A stretch of DNA of 25,099 bases from Bacteroidetes bacterium 4572_112 (GTDB taxonomy: Bacteria > Bacteroidota > Bacteroidia > Bacteroidales > UBA1556), in NCBI GenBank assembly GCA_002254285.1, contig NIUZ01000003.1, forward strand, positions 1-25,099, read 5' to 3'. Each line of letters starts with the position of its first letter. The stretch's first letter is position 1. The translations under genes and the position numbers were made by a program. The notes beneath the pieces are model-generated. The model had not been told where the DNA came from, ran no database searches, and was given only the letters and a program-made list of their open reading frames with translations. Positions 1 to 8,462 of this stretch are shown here, one piece after another.

Positions 1-222
1 CCATCCATAATCCTATGGATACTGCTGGCTTGAAGTGTGCACCACTAATAGCCCTAAAGCATATACCATAGAAAGTACTGTAAGTCCAAAAGCTAAGGAA
101 ACTCCTACAAAGCCGATACCTAATTCGGGATAAGCAGCGGCCAAAACAGCACTAGCACATCCGCCTAATACAAACCACATTGTGCCAATAAATTCAGCAC
201 CTAATTGTTTAGTTAAGTTCAT
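1..222 (-). pseudogene. aqpZ: Aquaporin Z-like channel, 5' part only, frameshifted
   Basis: The first ~57 residues match the start of bacterial aquaporin Z (GGCASAVLAAAYPELGIGF, then SLAFGLTVLSMVYALG), the first two membrane segments of a water channel of the MIP family. Just after ALG (about position 50) the family continues with H-I-S-G-x-H-x-N-P-A, but here the reading frame shifts. Reading on in the next frame gives ISGAHFKPAVSIGLW, the expected helix B and pore loop. One missing base in a CAT (His) codon explains this. The annotated frame stops at about position 13. The first NPA pore motif also reads KPA. The rest of the gene lies outside the window. The start at 222 agrees with the family N-terminus. 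Whether this is a real pseudogene or an error at a contig end cannot be decided here; the family call is secure. Confidence 0.82.
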
Positions 223-286
223 AAGAAATACAATTTAGTTAATTAATTAAATTCCCTTTTGTGAAAAAGAATTAAGCAAATCTAAT

Positions 287-324
287 AAAAAAAGCACCTA
301 AGGGACAAACCTTTAGGTGCTTTT
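287..324 (-). terminator. Rho-independent terminator of the M23 peptidase gene
   Basis: An 11-bp stem (GCACCTAAGGG at 294-304 against CCTTTAGGTGC at 310-320, one G:T pair) has a 5-nt loop. On the minus strand it is followed by seven T. It lies about 30 nt past the M23 peptidase stop codon and separates that gene from the aquaporin gene. A shorter T run on the other side could allow weak plus-strand function. Confidence 0.85.
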
Positions 325-354
325 AATAATAATATATCTATTATAAATAGAAAT

Positions 355-1326
355 TTACGACATACTTTGCGTTGGTCGTGATGCTATTTCTATAACCTTT
401 TCGTATTCTTCAGGTGTTAGATCTTGGTAGAAAAAATGGATAGGATTTATTTTCTTTCCATTCTTATGTACTTCATAATGCAGGTGAGGTCCCGTAGAGC
501 GACCTGTATTTCCTACATACCCAATAATCTCACCACGCTTAACCTTCTGGCCTGGCTTAACAATTATTTTGCTACAGTGAGCATATAATGTTTCGTATCC
601 GTAACCATGGTCAATAACGCAAACAATACCATAGCCACTCATGCGGCTAGGCTTATGTTCTACAACACCATTACCAGTTGCATAGATTGGAGTTCCGGTT
701 GGTGCCGAAAAGTCAATTCCATCATGCATACGTAGGGTCTTATATATAGGATGAATTCTGTATCCAAAACCTGATGCTATTCGGCGAAGGTCTTTATTAG
801 ACACTGGCTGAATACCTGGTATTGAAGCCAACATATCCTCTTTTCTCTTTGCAAGTTTATATACTTCGTCAAATGATTTTGACTGAACATATAGCTCACG
901 ACTTAATTGATCGATCTTTTGCGTAGTTTCTGTAATAAGCTTGCTGTTGTTATAACCCTTTAAATGGTTATATCTTTCAGCCCCTCCAATACCTGCACGA
1001 CGTTCGTCAATTGATACTGGTTCTGCTTCAAAAATGGTACGGTATATATTATCGTCTCTTTCTTCGATATCTCTTAATACATCAGAGAGTTTATTGATTC
1101 GGCTATCCATCCTATCTAGTTGCATCGCATATTGATCATTCTCTCTTTTTAACATTAACTCCTTAGGAGAATCGAAAAAGGTATAAGCCATAAATAGAAC
1201 GAAGGTTGCAAAAACAACTCCGCCTATTAAATAGTAACCCGCTTTTTTTAAATAATCTTTTTTGCTCATTTTTACTTGCTCGAGCGCCAAAGTATCTGGG
1301 TTAACTTTATATTTTCTTCCTGACAT
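355..1326 (-). CDS. Membrane-anchored M23 (LytM-type) peptidase
   Basis: Likely murein endopeptidase or divisome/envelope factor that cleaves peptidoglycan cross-links outside the cytoplasmic membrane. The 323 residues have a short basic cytoplasmic N-terminus, one membrane segment at about 31-50, a charged probably coiled-coil stretch at about 55-165, and a C-terminal M23 domain at about 185-295. The zinc and catalytic residues expected of active LytM enzymes are all visible: H201 and D205 in MHDGIDF, H250 in YAH, and H281/H283 in GPHLHYE. It should therefore be an active enzyme, not an EnvC/NlpD-like activator. It is divergent from alaS, an arrangement I recall in many Bacteroidota. A terminator follows it. 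The specific substrate cannot be told from sequence. Confidence 0.9.
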   Translation of the reverse strand: MSGRKYKVNPDTLALEQVKMSKKDYLKKAGYYLIGGVVFATFVLFMAYTFFDSPKELMLKRENDQYAMQLDRMDSRINKLSDVLRDIEERDDNIYRTIFEAEPVSIDERRAGIGGAERYNHLKGYNNSKLITETTQKIDQLSRELYVQSKSFDEVYKLAKRKEDMLASIPGIQPVSNKDLRRIASGFGYRIHPIYKTLRMHDGIDFSAPTGTPIYATGNGVVEHKPSRMSGYGIVCVIDHGYGYETLYAHCSKIIVKPGQKVKRGEIIGYVGNTGRSTGPHLHYEVHKNGKKINPIHFFYQDLTPEEYEKVIEIASRPTQSMS

Positions 1327-1358
1327 ACAACTAATTATCTCGTTAATAAATTTCGCTG

Positions 1359-1366
1359 CAAAAGTA
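1359..1366 (-). promoter_or_regulatory. Promoter -7 core of the M23 peptidase gene
   Basis: The minus strand reads TACTTTTG, an exact match to the Bacteroidota -7 consensus TAnnTTTG, 33 nt before the start codon. It lies back to back with the alaS core. Confidence 0.6.
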
Positions 1367-1377
1367 AATAAAAAAAT

Positions 1378-1385
1378 TAACTTTG
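1378..1385 (+). promoter_or_regulatory. Promoter -7 core of alaS
   Basis: TAACTTTG, an exact match to TAnnTTTG, lies about 100 nt before the alaS start. Only 11 nt separate it from the divergent core, so each promoter's -33 region falls inside or beyond the other promoter. Confidence 0.6.
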
Positions 1386-1486
1386 CACTCTTGAATAATT
1401 AAAAATAGTTAAAAGCTAATTTGACCCTTAATCATTGATATTTCAGTAGTTATTGGAAGAGTTTTCTTTCTAAAACCGACAATATT

Positions 1487-4096
1487 ATGCAATCAAAAGA
1501 CATCAGACAATCATTTTTGGATTTCTTTGCTGAGAAATCGCATCAAATAGTACCTTCAGCTCCTATGATAATTAAGGGCGATCCTACATTGATGTTTACT
1601 AATGCAGGAATGAACCAGTTTAAGGATGTTTTCCTTGGCAATAAAGCACCTTTATCGAGTCGTATTGCTGATACTCAAAAATGCTTGAGAGTATCGGGTA
1701 AGCATAACGATTTGGAAGAGGTTGGGCATGATACCTATCATCATACAATGTTTGAGATGTTGGGCAACTGGTCTTTTGGCGACTATTTTAAGAAAGAAGC
1801 AATCAATTGGGGATACGAATTCCTTGTTGAAAGGCTAGGAATTAGCAAAGAGGATTTATATGTTACCGTTTTTGAAGGTGATAAAGAAGATGGTGTTGAC
1901 CTCGATACTGAGGCTCTCGAACTTTGGAAAGAGAAATTTCCAGAGTCGCAGATCCTTTACGGTAATAAGAAAGATAACTTTTGGGAAATGGGTGCTCAAG
2001 GTCCTTGTGGTCCTTGTTCCGAAATACATATTGATATTCGCTCTGCTGAGGAGAAGAAGAAGCTCTCTGGCGCTAAGCTTGTGAATTTGGATCATCCTCA
2101 GGTAATTGAGATTTGGAACCTTGTCTTTATTCAATATAATCGTAAGGCTGATGGCTCTTTGGAGAATCTTCCTCAAAAGCATGTTGATACCGGAATGGGT
2201 TTCGAAAGACTTTGTATGGTTAAGCAAGGAGTGCAGAGTAATTACGATACTGATGTGTTTCAGCCTATGATTCAGCAACTTGCAGCAGCAGCTTTGGTTA
2301 AGTATGGCGAGGATGAGCAAACAGATATTGCTCTTCGCGTAATTGCTGACCATATTAGAGCTATTGCTTTTAGTATTGCTGATGGGCAATTGCCTTCTAA
2401 TAATAAGGCCGGTTACGTGATTCGCAGAATTCTGCGCCGTGCAATTCGATATGGTTATACTTTCTTGAATTTTAGAGAAGCATTTATCCACTCATTAGTG
2501 CCAATGCTTGTAAAGGATTTGGGCGAAGCTTACCCGGAGCTAGTTAGAAATAAAGACCTTATTATTAATGTAATCAGGAGTGAGGAGGAAACTTTCCTTA
2601 ATACTCTTGCCAAAGGCTTGAATTTAATAAATAAAATTTCGGATACTATAAAGGCCGAAAATAAAGATACTGTAGACGGAAAAGTCGCTTTTGAATTATA
2701 CGATACCTATGGCTTTCCTTTGGATTTAACAGAGTTGATTCTTTCGGAGCAAGGGCTTAAAGTAGATTTAAAAGCTTTTGATACCGAAATGCAGAAGCAG
2801 AAACAACGCTCGCGTACCGATGCTGCCAAAGAAACTGATGATTGGGTAGTGCTTTCGGAAGCTGAAAGTGAGTTTATTGGGTATAATAACACCACTGCCG
2901 AAGTTAGCATTCTAAAATACAGAAAGCAGATAATTAAGAAAAAAGAAGTTTATCAATTAGTGTTTAATCAAACACCATTTTATGCCGAAAGTGGTGGACA
3001 GATTGGGGATAGCGGACATATTGAGACTAATGGCGAAAAGATATTTATTAGCGATACTCAGAAAGAGAATAACCTAATTGTGCATTTTACGGATAAGTTA
3101 CCATCAACAATTGATGCAAAATTTACTGCTGTGGTAAATGCTGATAAACGTTTGAAAATAACTAATAATCACTCAGTTACTCACCTGCTTCATAAGGCAT
3201 TGCGTGAGGTGCTTGGCGAACATGTAGAGCAAAAAGGCTCATTGGTTACAGACAAAGCTTTGCGTTTTGATTTTTCGCATTTCAATAAAATGACCACTGA
3301 AGAAATTCAGTTGGTAGAGAAAAACGTAAATGCAGCTATTCGTAAAAATTCTGAGGCAGATATTCGTATTGATGTAAGTATGGACACCGCCATAGAAATG
3401 GGCGCAATGGCTTTATTCGGCGAAAAGTATGGCGATAAAGTTCGTGTGGTGAAATTTGATGATTCGGTTGAGCTTTGTGGTGGTACTCATGTTGGTGCTA
3501 CTGGACAAATAGGAAGCTTTATTATAAAGCAAGAAACATCTATTGCTGCCGGAATTCGTCGTATTGAGGCAATTAGTGGTGATGCAGCTGAGGCTTTTAT
3601 GAACGAAAAGCGCGATACTGTCGATAACCTTAAAGTTGTTTTCAAAAACCAGAAAGACCTCGTAAAAGCTGCTGAGCAATTGGTGGCTCAAAATAAAGAA
3701 CTTCAGAAGAAGGTTGAACAGCTTAATGATATTGCCATAAAACAACAGAAGCAAGAGATGCTTAATAAGTTTAAGGAAGTGAAAGGTGTTAATCTGTTAG
3801 CTTCTTTGGAAAAAAGTGACATCAACGACCTTAAGAAAATAGCTCAACAGCTTATTTCTGAAAACACTAACACATTAATTGTATTTGGAACTGTTACCAA
3901 CGGTAAACCAAATATTTGTGTGGGAGTATCAAAGGATTTAATAGAAAGTAAAGGCTTAAATGCTGGAACTATTATTCGTGAACTCGCCAAAGAAATACAA
4001 GGTGGCGGAGGTGGACAGCCTCACTTAGCTACTGCTGGTGGTAAAAAAGCGGATGGAATTGATAAGGTGTTTGATAAAATTCTAGAATTATTATAA
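1487..4096 (+). CDS. alaS: Alanine--tRNA ligase
   Basis: Charges tRNA-Ala with alanine and hydrolyses mischarged Ser/Gly-tRNA-Ala. The 869 residues are full length for bacterial AlaRS. Domains in order are a class II catalytic core (about 1-240, with the typical start DIRQSFLDFFAEKSH and FTNAGMNQFKDVFLG), a tRNA-recognition helical region (to about 440), an editing domain, a coiled linker (about 705-745) and a C-Ala domain ending in the glycine-rich GGGGGQPHLATAGG. The editing-site zinc ligands are all present: H562 and H566 in HSVTH, and C664 and H668 in CGGTH. The start agrees with the family N-terminus. The next gene begins 8 nt after the stop, so the two are probably co-transcribed. Confidence 0.98.
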   Translation: MQSKDIRQSFLDFFAEKSHQIVPSAPMIIKGDPTLMFTNAGMNQFKDVFLGNKAPLSSRIADTQKCLRVSGKHNDLEEVGHDTYHHTMFEMLGNWSFGDYFKKEAINWGYEFLVERLGISKEDLYVTVFEGDKEDGVDLDTEALELWKEKFPESQILYGNKKDNFWEMGAQGPCGPCSEIHIDIRSAEEKKKLSGAKLVNLDHPQVIEIWNLVFIQYNRKADGSLENLPQKHVDTGMGFERLCMVKQGVQSNYDTDVFQPMIQQLAAAALVKYGEDEQTDIALRVIADHIRAIAFSIADGQLPSNNKAGYVIRRILRRAIRYGYTFLNFREAFIHSLVPMLVKDLGEAYPELVRNKDLIINVIRSEEETFLNTLAKGLNLINKISDTIKAENKDTVDGKVAFELYDTYGFPLDLTELILSEQGLKVDLKAFDTEMQKQKQRSRTDAAKETDDWVVLSEAESEFIGYNNTTAEVSILKYRKQIIKKKEVYQLVFNQTPFYAESGGQIGDSGHIETNGEKIFISDTQKENNLIVHFTDKLPSTIDAKFTAVVNADKRLKITNNHSVTHLLHKALREVLGEHVEQKGSLVTDKALRFDFSHFNKMTTEEIQLVEKNVNAAIRKNSEADIRIDVSMDTAIEMGAMALFGEKYGDKVRVVKFDDSVELCGGTHVGATGQIGSFIIKQETSIAAGIRRIEAISGDAAEAFMNEKRDTVDNLKVVFKNQKDLVKAAEQLVAQNKELQKKVEQLNDIAIKQQKQEMLNKFKEVKGVNLLASLEKSDINDLKKIAQQLISENTNTLIVFGTVTNGKPNICVGVSKDLIESKGLNAGTIIRELAKEIQGGGGGQPHLATAGGKKADGIDKVFDKILELL

Positions 4097-4104
4097 CAAA
4101 ATTT

Positions 4105-5103
4105 ATGCATAAATATTTAGGAATAATAATAATAGGAGTTTTGCTATTTATGCAAAGCTGTGACTTTGAAGCAAAATCAGACCTTAATGTTGACTTATCG
4201 TCTACAGCAAAGCCCGAAATAAATATAAAAAGGTATGGTAAAACAATGTTTGCCATTCCTCAGGATGTTTTTATGGACTCAGTATTGACTTTGACAAGTG
4301 AATATCCATTGTTTTTTGAAGGAGGAAGGTCTGATTCATTAGCTTTATTGAGTTTAAAATCTTTTTTTGCTGATCAATATATGCGTGAGCTAAATGACGA
4401 AGTGCAAGAAAAATATTCAGACTTAAAACCTATTGAAGAGCAGCTAAGCAATGCTATGCAGCATTTCAAATATTATTTTCCTACATCGGTTGATTATAAT
4501 TACTATACTTATATTTCGGGATTAGATTTGCAATATCCAATTAAGGTAGTTGATAATAATGTAGTTATTGGTCTTGATTTGTTTTTGGGAGAAACTAAGG
4601 TATATGCTTTAAGTGGATTTCCTAAATATAAAAGTAGATGGTTTAATCAGGAATCATTAGTGCCTGATATTATGAGCGAAATGGCCATGGGATTATTACC
4701 AGAACCTGATATGTCGGCAAAACTGCTACATCATTTTATTGAACAGGGTAAGCGATTGTATTTTGTACAAGCAATGATGCCAAGTATATCGGATACATTG
4801 CTTTTAAAATATACTCAACAGCAATACGATTGGTGTAATAGTCACGAAGCACGACTGTGGTCTTTAATGATTGAAAACCAGTTTCTTTTTAAGTCAGAAC
4901 TAAGTATTAAGAAAAAATTTATGGACGATGGTCCTTTTACATCAATACTGTCATCATCAGCACCTGCTCGTTTAGGTCAATTTATTGGTTGGAAAATAGT
5001 AAGTAAGTATATGGCCAAGAATGATGTAAGTCTTCAAGAACTCATTAACGAAACTGATGATCAAAAGATTCTTAAAAAATCGAAGTATAAACCCGCTAGA
5101 TAG
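4105..5103 (+). CDS. gldB: GldB-like lipoprotein
   Basis: A 332-residue predicted lipoprotein. The N-terminus is a lipoprotein signal peptide with hydrophobic stretch at about 5-15 and lipobox FMQSC, giving lipidated Cys19. The body resembles the gliding-motility lipoprotein GldB family: IKRYGKTMFAIP near the start, a central VIGLDLFLGETKVYALSGFP, and SLVPDIMSEMAMGLLP. In gliding Bacteroidota GldB is needed for motility, but homologues occur in non-gliders, where the job is unknown. No gldC or other gld gene is nearby, so motility should not be assumed. It follows alaS by 8 nt and probably shares its transcript. Family recognition is by eye, and a general conserved lipoprotein is the alternative. 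Confidence 0.75.
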   Translation: MHKYLGIIIIGVLLFMQSCDFEAKSDLNVDLSSTAKPEINIKRYGKTMFAIPQDVFMDSVLTLTSEYPLFFEGGRSDSLALLSLKSFFADQYMRELNDEVQEKYSDLKPIEEQLSNAMQHFKYYFPTSVDYNYYTYISGLDLQYPIKVVDNNVVIGLDLFLGETKVYALSGFPKYKSRWFNQESLVPDIMSEMAMGLLPEPDMSAKLLHHFIEQGKRLYFVQAMMPSISDTLLLKYTQQQYDWCNSHEARLWSLMIENQFLFKSELSIKKKFMDDGPFTSILSSSAPARLGQFIGWKIVSKYMAKNDVSLQELINETDDQKILKKSKYKPAR

Positions 5104-5395
5104 ATTGGGGAAGTTTAATTGTTTAAAAAAAAGTTGAAAGGGTTTAATCGATTTAAAAAAGTTGAATTGTATATTTTTGACTAGGCGGGTTTAATCGAAC
5201 TTTAGATTTAAATAGAATTCACAATAAAACATTAAATTACTTCACCCTTCTCCTTTCACCCTTCACCTTTATCCTAGCAATAGATATCGTTATCCGATAG
5301 CAACCGGATCTGCAATCTGCAATCAATCAAAGAGTACAATGAATTTTGAGTTTAAGTCTCCTTTTCCTCCCGATTTCTATCGGGGTCCTTTTTCC
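5104..5395. other. Convergent intergenic region with short direct repeats
   Basis: No gene is visible between the two convergent genes. GGGTTTAATCGA occurs twice (5140-5151 and 5187-5198), and the A-run followed by AGTTGAA also recurs (about 5125 and 5155), suggesting a partial local duplication. A pyrimidine-rich stretch lies at 5240-5275. No classical terminator for the GldB-like gene is visible. Confidence 0.5.
5369..5384 (-). repeat. CCCGAT/ATCGGG palindromic repeat, copy 1
   Basis: On the minus strand it reads CCCGATAGAAATCGGG, a 6-bp inverted repeat with a 4-nt loop, flanked by GGAC and AGGA. The core is identical to copy 3 at 18682-18697, and the two others are close. It sits about 12 nt after the symporter stop codon and might act as a transcript-end hairpin, though no T run follows. 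Confidence 0.75.
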
Positions 5396-6805
5396 TTAAA
5401 CCTTAAGCTCTTCGCCTTCAGTTTTTGCAATGATAACAGCACCACAGGTGTCGCTCCAAACATTTACCGAAGTACGGAACATATCCAAAATTCTATCAAC
5501 AGCCAATATTAGTCCAATACCTTCTAGAGGCAAACCAACTGCCGATAGCACGATAGTAAGCATCACCATGCCAGCCATAGGAATTGCGGCGGCTCCAATT
5601 GAAGATAGTAAAGCTGCCGCCACCATTATTATTTGCTCAGTAATGCTCATATCAAAGCCATAAGCCTGTGCGATAAACATTGCTGCAACAAGTTCGTAAA
5701 GTGCAGTACCATCCATATTTATAGTTGCTCCTAATGGCAGTGTAAAACTTGTAATCTTATTCGATACACCATCGTTTTCTTCCACAGCAGTCATTGTAAG
5801 TGGTAGCGTAGCTCCCGATGAAGATGTAGAGAAAGCAGTCATAAGAGGAGTTGTTACATTCCTGAAATGCTGTAGTGGATTTGCTTTTCCAATGAATTTT
5901 GTAAGTAGAGGTAAGGTTATAAAAGCGTGAGTTGCTAGAGCAATTAATACTGTTCCCATATATAATCCCATGCTCGAAACTAGTCCCACTAAATCATCTT
6001 GGTCAGCGACTGTTTTTGCTACAATACCAAGTATTCCTAGTGGTGTAAATTGTATTACCCACATTGTTACTTTCATCATTAAATCGAAAAAAGCATTAAA
6101 GAAATCTGTCAATATCATACGTGGTTTATCACCAATTCTATTGATAAAGAAACCAAGCAGAATAGCAAAGAAAATAATCGGAAGCATTTTTCCTTCACTC
6201 ATTGATGCAAATATATTTGTAGGAATAATCTCCATCAATGTTTGTCCAATAGTGCCTGCACTAGTAGCCAAGCCATCAACTTTTTGTTCAAAAGAAGTGT
6301 CTGCTCCAACTCCAGGCTTTATTATATTTACAAAAAACAGACCTGTGGTAATGGCTAATGTGCTTGTTAGCATATAGTAGCCGATAGTCTTCAAACCAAG
6401 CCTACCGAGGTTGTCACCACCACCAAGATTCGAAACGCCGCTTATTAAGGATGCAAATACGAGAGGGATTATCAGCATTTTTAATGCACGAATAAATAAA
6501 TCACCCATCCACGAGATGTATCCCACAGCAGGATTATAGTATAAGCTTTGGGTAATAATAGCACCATGCTCAACGTAATCTACTTCACCGAGTTCGCTTA
6601 TTGCCTCACGGAAAGCAGCCTTAGTTTTATAGGAATTACCGTCTAGAGTTTTAATTTTGTCAACCAGTTCTGTCGGTAATCCGCTCTCCTCTAATTTACT
6701 GATAGAACTACTATTAACTACATAGTCAGTATTGAAAACTACTCCGTAAATAATTGCAATGATAAGTGCGGCAAGTATTTGCCAATGTAGGGCTATTTTC
6801 TTCAT
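5396..6805 (-). CDS. Dicarboxylate/amino acid:cation symporter (GltP/GltPh family)
   Basis: Inner-membrane transporter of the DAACS family, which takes up glutamate, aspartate or C4 dicarboxylates with H+ or Na+. The hallmark motifs are present: SSSGATLP (328-335) at hairpin 1, NMDGT (363-367) in segment 7, and DRILDMFRTSVNV (437-449) in segment 8. R444 aligns with GltPh R397 and N448 with N401, residues that bind the substrate side-chain carboxylate and amino group, so an acidic substrate is likely. The 469 residues include an unusually long polar stretch between segments 1 and 2 (about 27-95). Its promoter core lies just upstream. The neighbouring malate/citrate genes make C4-acid or glutamate uptake plausible, but the substrate is inferred. 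Confidence 0.93.
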   Translation of the reverse strand: MKKIALHWQILAALIIAIIYGVVFNTDYVVNSSSISKLEESGLPTELVDKIKTLDGNSYKTKAAFREAISELGEVDYVEHGAIITQSLYYNPAVGYISWMGDLFIRALKMLIIPLVFASLISGVSNLGGGDNLGRLGLKTIGYYMLTSTLAITTGLFFVNIIKPGVGADTSFEQKVDGLATSAGTIGQTLMEIIPTNIFASMSEGKMLPIIFFAILLGFFINRIGDKPRMILTDFFNAFFDLMMKVTMWVIQFTPLGILGIVAKTVADQDDLVGLVSSMGLYMGTVLIALATHAFITLPLLTKFIGKANPLQHFRNVTTPLMTAFSTSSSGATLPLTMTAVEENDGVSNKITSFTLPLGATINMDGTALYELVAAMFIAQAYGFDMSITEQIIMVAAALLSSIGAAAIPMAGMVMLTIVLSAVGLPLEGIGLILAVDRILDMFRTSVNVWSDTCGAVIIAKTEGEELKV

Positions 6806-6830
6806 TCTGTATTTTGTGTTTTTAAGACTG

Positions 6831-6838
6831 CAAAAGTA
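6831..6838 (-). promoter_or_regulatory. Promoter -7 core of the symporter gene
   Basis: The minus strand reads TACTTTTG (consensus TAnnTTTG), 25 nt before the start codon. A TTG about 18 nt further upstream could be part of the -33 element. Confidence 0.6.
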
Positions 6839-6891
6839 TTAAAAATTACTTAGCTGCAAGTAGCGATTATTATTCTTAGGTAAAAAATGAA

Positions 6892-6928
6892 TAAAAAAAT
6901 ACCACCATGAGATTTTACATGGTGGTAT
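6892..6928 (-). terminator. Rho-independent terminator of the DUF2807 gene
   Basis: A perfect 11-bp stem ATACCACCATG (6899-6909) / CATGGTGGTAT (6918-6928) with an 8-nt loop, followed on the minus strand by seven T. It lies 27 nt after the DUF2807 stop codon. Confidence 0.88.
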
Positions 6929-6955
6929 ATGATGTAATATATTGTATATGTATGT

Positions 6956-7681
6956 TTATTTCTTTTTAATACTTCCTGCGCCTGAAGTTCTAATGTCAAT
7001 CATTTTAGGGTTCCCTTTATAGTATATACTAGATGCTCCGGATGCTTCTCCGTTTATGGATTTACTTACGAATATTTTTGCTGATGCAGCACCGCTACAA
7101 TCTAAAGTTGCATGCTCTACTTCCAAGTCATATGCTTTAAAAGAGCTTGCTCCAGAAATTTCCCCATCAATTTTGGTAGCATAACCACTAAGTATGCTTG
7201 TTGCTGCTCCCGAAATATCTAATTGTAGTTTAGTACATTTTATCTTTAATTCAGATGTGGAAGCGCCACTTAGCTCTAAATTCATTTTGTCAGTTTCCCA
7301 TCTTGAGTCGCTATCTAATGTAGCTGCCCCACTGAGGTCTACTGACCTAAGCTCTTTCATGGTGATAAAAACCTTCATCATGCTTGTATTATTAATATTT
7401 CCTTTGGTAGATATTTTTAGCTCACCATTACTTACCTTTGTAATTATTTTGGGCATTATATTATCATCAGTTTTTATAATAAGGCTTTGATTATCTCCTT
7501 TTTCAATAATTATTTCAAAAGCACTACCAGCGTCAATAGCGTTGAATATACTTACCTTACGCACTTCTTTAATAACGTTGCCGCTACCATTTGTACCTAC
7601 TCTGAAAATTGAGTTAAAGGGAATTGTGATAAATATAAATAAGCCAATGGCCAGTCCTAATAAAGTAGATTTTAAGTTCAT
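6956..7681 (-). CDS. Head-GIN domain (DUF2807) adhesin-like protein
   Basis: A 241-residue exported or membrane-tethered protein with an N-terminal hydrophobic segment at about 5-23. The rest is the DUF2807 head-GIN fold, a small right-handed beta-solenoid. Seven SGA motifs (LSGAAT, LSGAST, ISGAAT, ISGASS, CSGAAS, ASGASS, TSGAGS) recur at roughly 15-25 residue spacing and mark the solenoid turns. Early parts GSAFEIIIEKGDNQSLII and ISTKG are typical of the family. Such proteins are abundant in Bacteroidota and are often described as putative auto-transporter adhesins, but function is largely unproven. It has its own terminator. The start gives a sensible signal sequence. Confidence 0.88.
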   Translation of the reverse strand: MNLKSTLLGLAIGLFIFITIPFNSIFRVGTNGSGNVIKEVRKVSIFNAIDAGSAFEIIIEKGDNQSLIIKTDDNIMPKIITKVSNGELKISTKGNINNTSMMKVFITMKELRSVDLSGAATLDSDSRWETDKMNLELSGASTSELKIKCTKLQLDISGAATSILSGYATKIDGEISGASSFKAYDLEVEHATLDCSGAASAKIFVSKSINGEASGASSIYYKGNPKMIDIRTSGAGSIKKK

Positions 7682-7781
7682 AATTAAATTATTGTGAATA
7701 TTAATATTAAATAAATCAAAGAATATTTCTTCGAATATTTACCAAGACGAGCTTGTCACCAAAAAGTTACTATATGATAAA

Positions 7782-8462
7782 TTATTTTAGCAATTGGCCT
7801 ATTAGCTTAGGAACGCCAATTGTTGCTTTCTTATCAATACACACTATATTATCTAAAATTTGTTGATTTGCTTTGGGATCGATATAGTATTTTGTGCATT
7901 CGGAGGTGGTACAATTCATAAGTCCTGCCGCTGGATATACCGATAGTGATGTACCAATTATAATAAGTATATCGGCTTGACTAACTCTTTCAGCAGCATA
8001 GTCAATAAGAGGAACATCCTCGCCAAACCATACTATATGTGGTCGTAATTGAGCTCCGTCTTCAGCTAGGTCACCAATTTCTAACTTCCAACCTTCGAGT
8101 TCTGTAATAAGTGTATCATCGTTTACACTGCGTACTTTGCGAAGCTCGCCATGCAAGTGTAGTACATTTGATGATCCTGCTCTTTCGTGAAGGTCGTCAA
8201 CATTTTGAGTTATAATTTCTACATTGTATTTTTTTTCAAGCTCAACCAATGCAATATGTGCTTTATTAGGCTCCACTTCTAAAAGCTGCTTTCTACGCGT
8301 ATTATAGAAGTTCATAACTAATTGTGGGCTATTTTTCCATGCAATAGGGCTAGCAACTTCTTCAATATTATATTGATCCCATACGCCACCCATATCTCTA
8401 AAGGTAAGAATTCCACTTTCGGCGCTCATTCCAGCACCACTCAAAATAACTACGTTTTTCAT
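7782..8462 (-). CDS. cobB: Sir2-family NAD-dependent protein deacylase
   Basis: Removes acyl groups from protein lysines using NAD+, producing nicotinamide and O-acyl-ADP-ribose. The 226 residues carry the Sir2 signatures: GAGMSAESGI (9-18), FRD (21-23), TQNVDDLHERAG (85-96), LHGE with catalytic H104, RPHIVWFGE (140-148) and GTSLSVYPAAG (170-180). Y53 and R56 (FYNTRR) match the YxxR pair of CobB/SIRT5-type enzymes that accept succinyl or malonyl groups, so desuccinylase activity is plausible. The four zinc-binding cysteines found in most sirtuins between the catalytic His and RPH are absent; that segment is a charged loop (108-138), as I recall for Bacteroidota CobB-like proteins. It stands alone, 99 nt upstream of DUF2807 on the same strand. 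Confidence 0.93.
   Translation of the reverse strand: MKNVVILSGAGMSAESGILTFRDMGGVWDQYNIEEVASPIAWKNSPQLVMNFYNTRRKQLLEVEPNKAHIALVELEKKYNVEIITQNVDDLHERAGSSNVLHLHGELRKVRSVNDDTLITELEGWKLEIGDLAEDGAQLRPHIVWFGEDVPLIDYAAERVSQADILIIIGTSLSVYPAAGLMNCTTSECTKYYIDPKANQQILDNIVCIDKKATIGVPKLIGQLLK

Noticed and set aside
1856..2491. Long minus-strand open frame inside alaS
   Set aside because: It is antisense to a fully conserved gene and has no recognisable domain; a shadow of the coding bias.
5970..6377. Plus-strand open frame inside the symporter gene
   Set aside because: It is antisense to conserved transporter motifs and has no family features.
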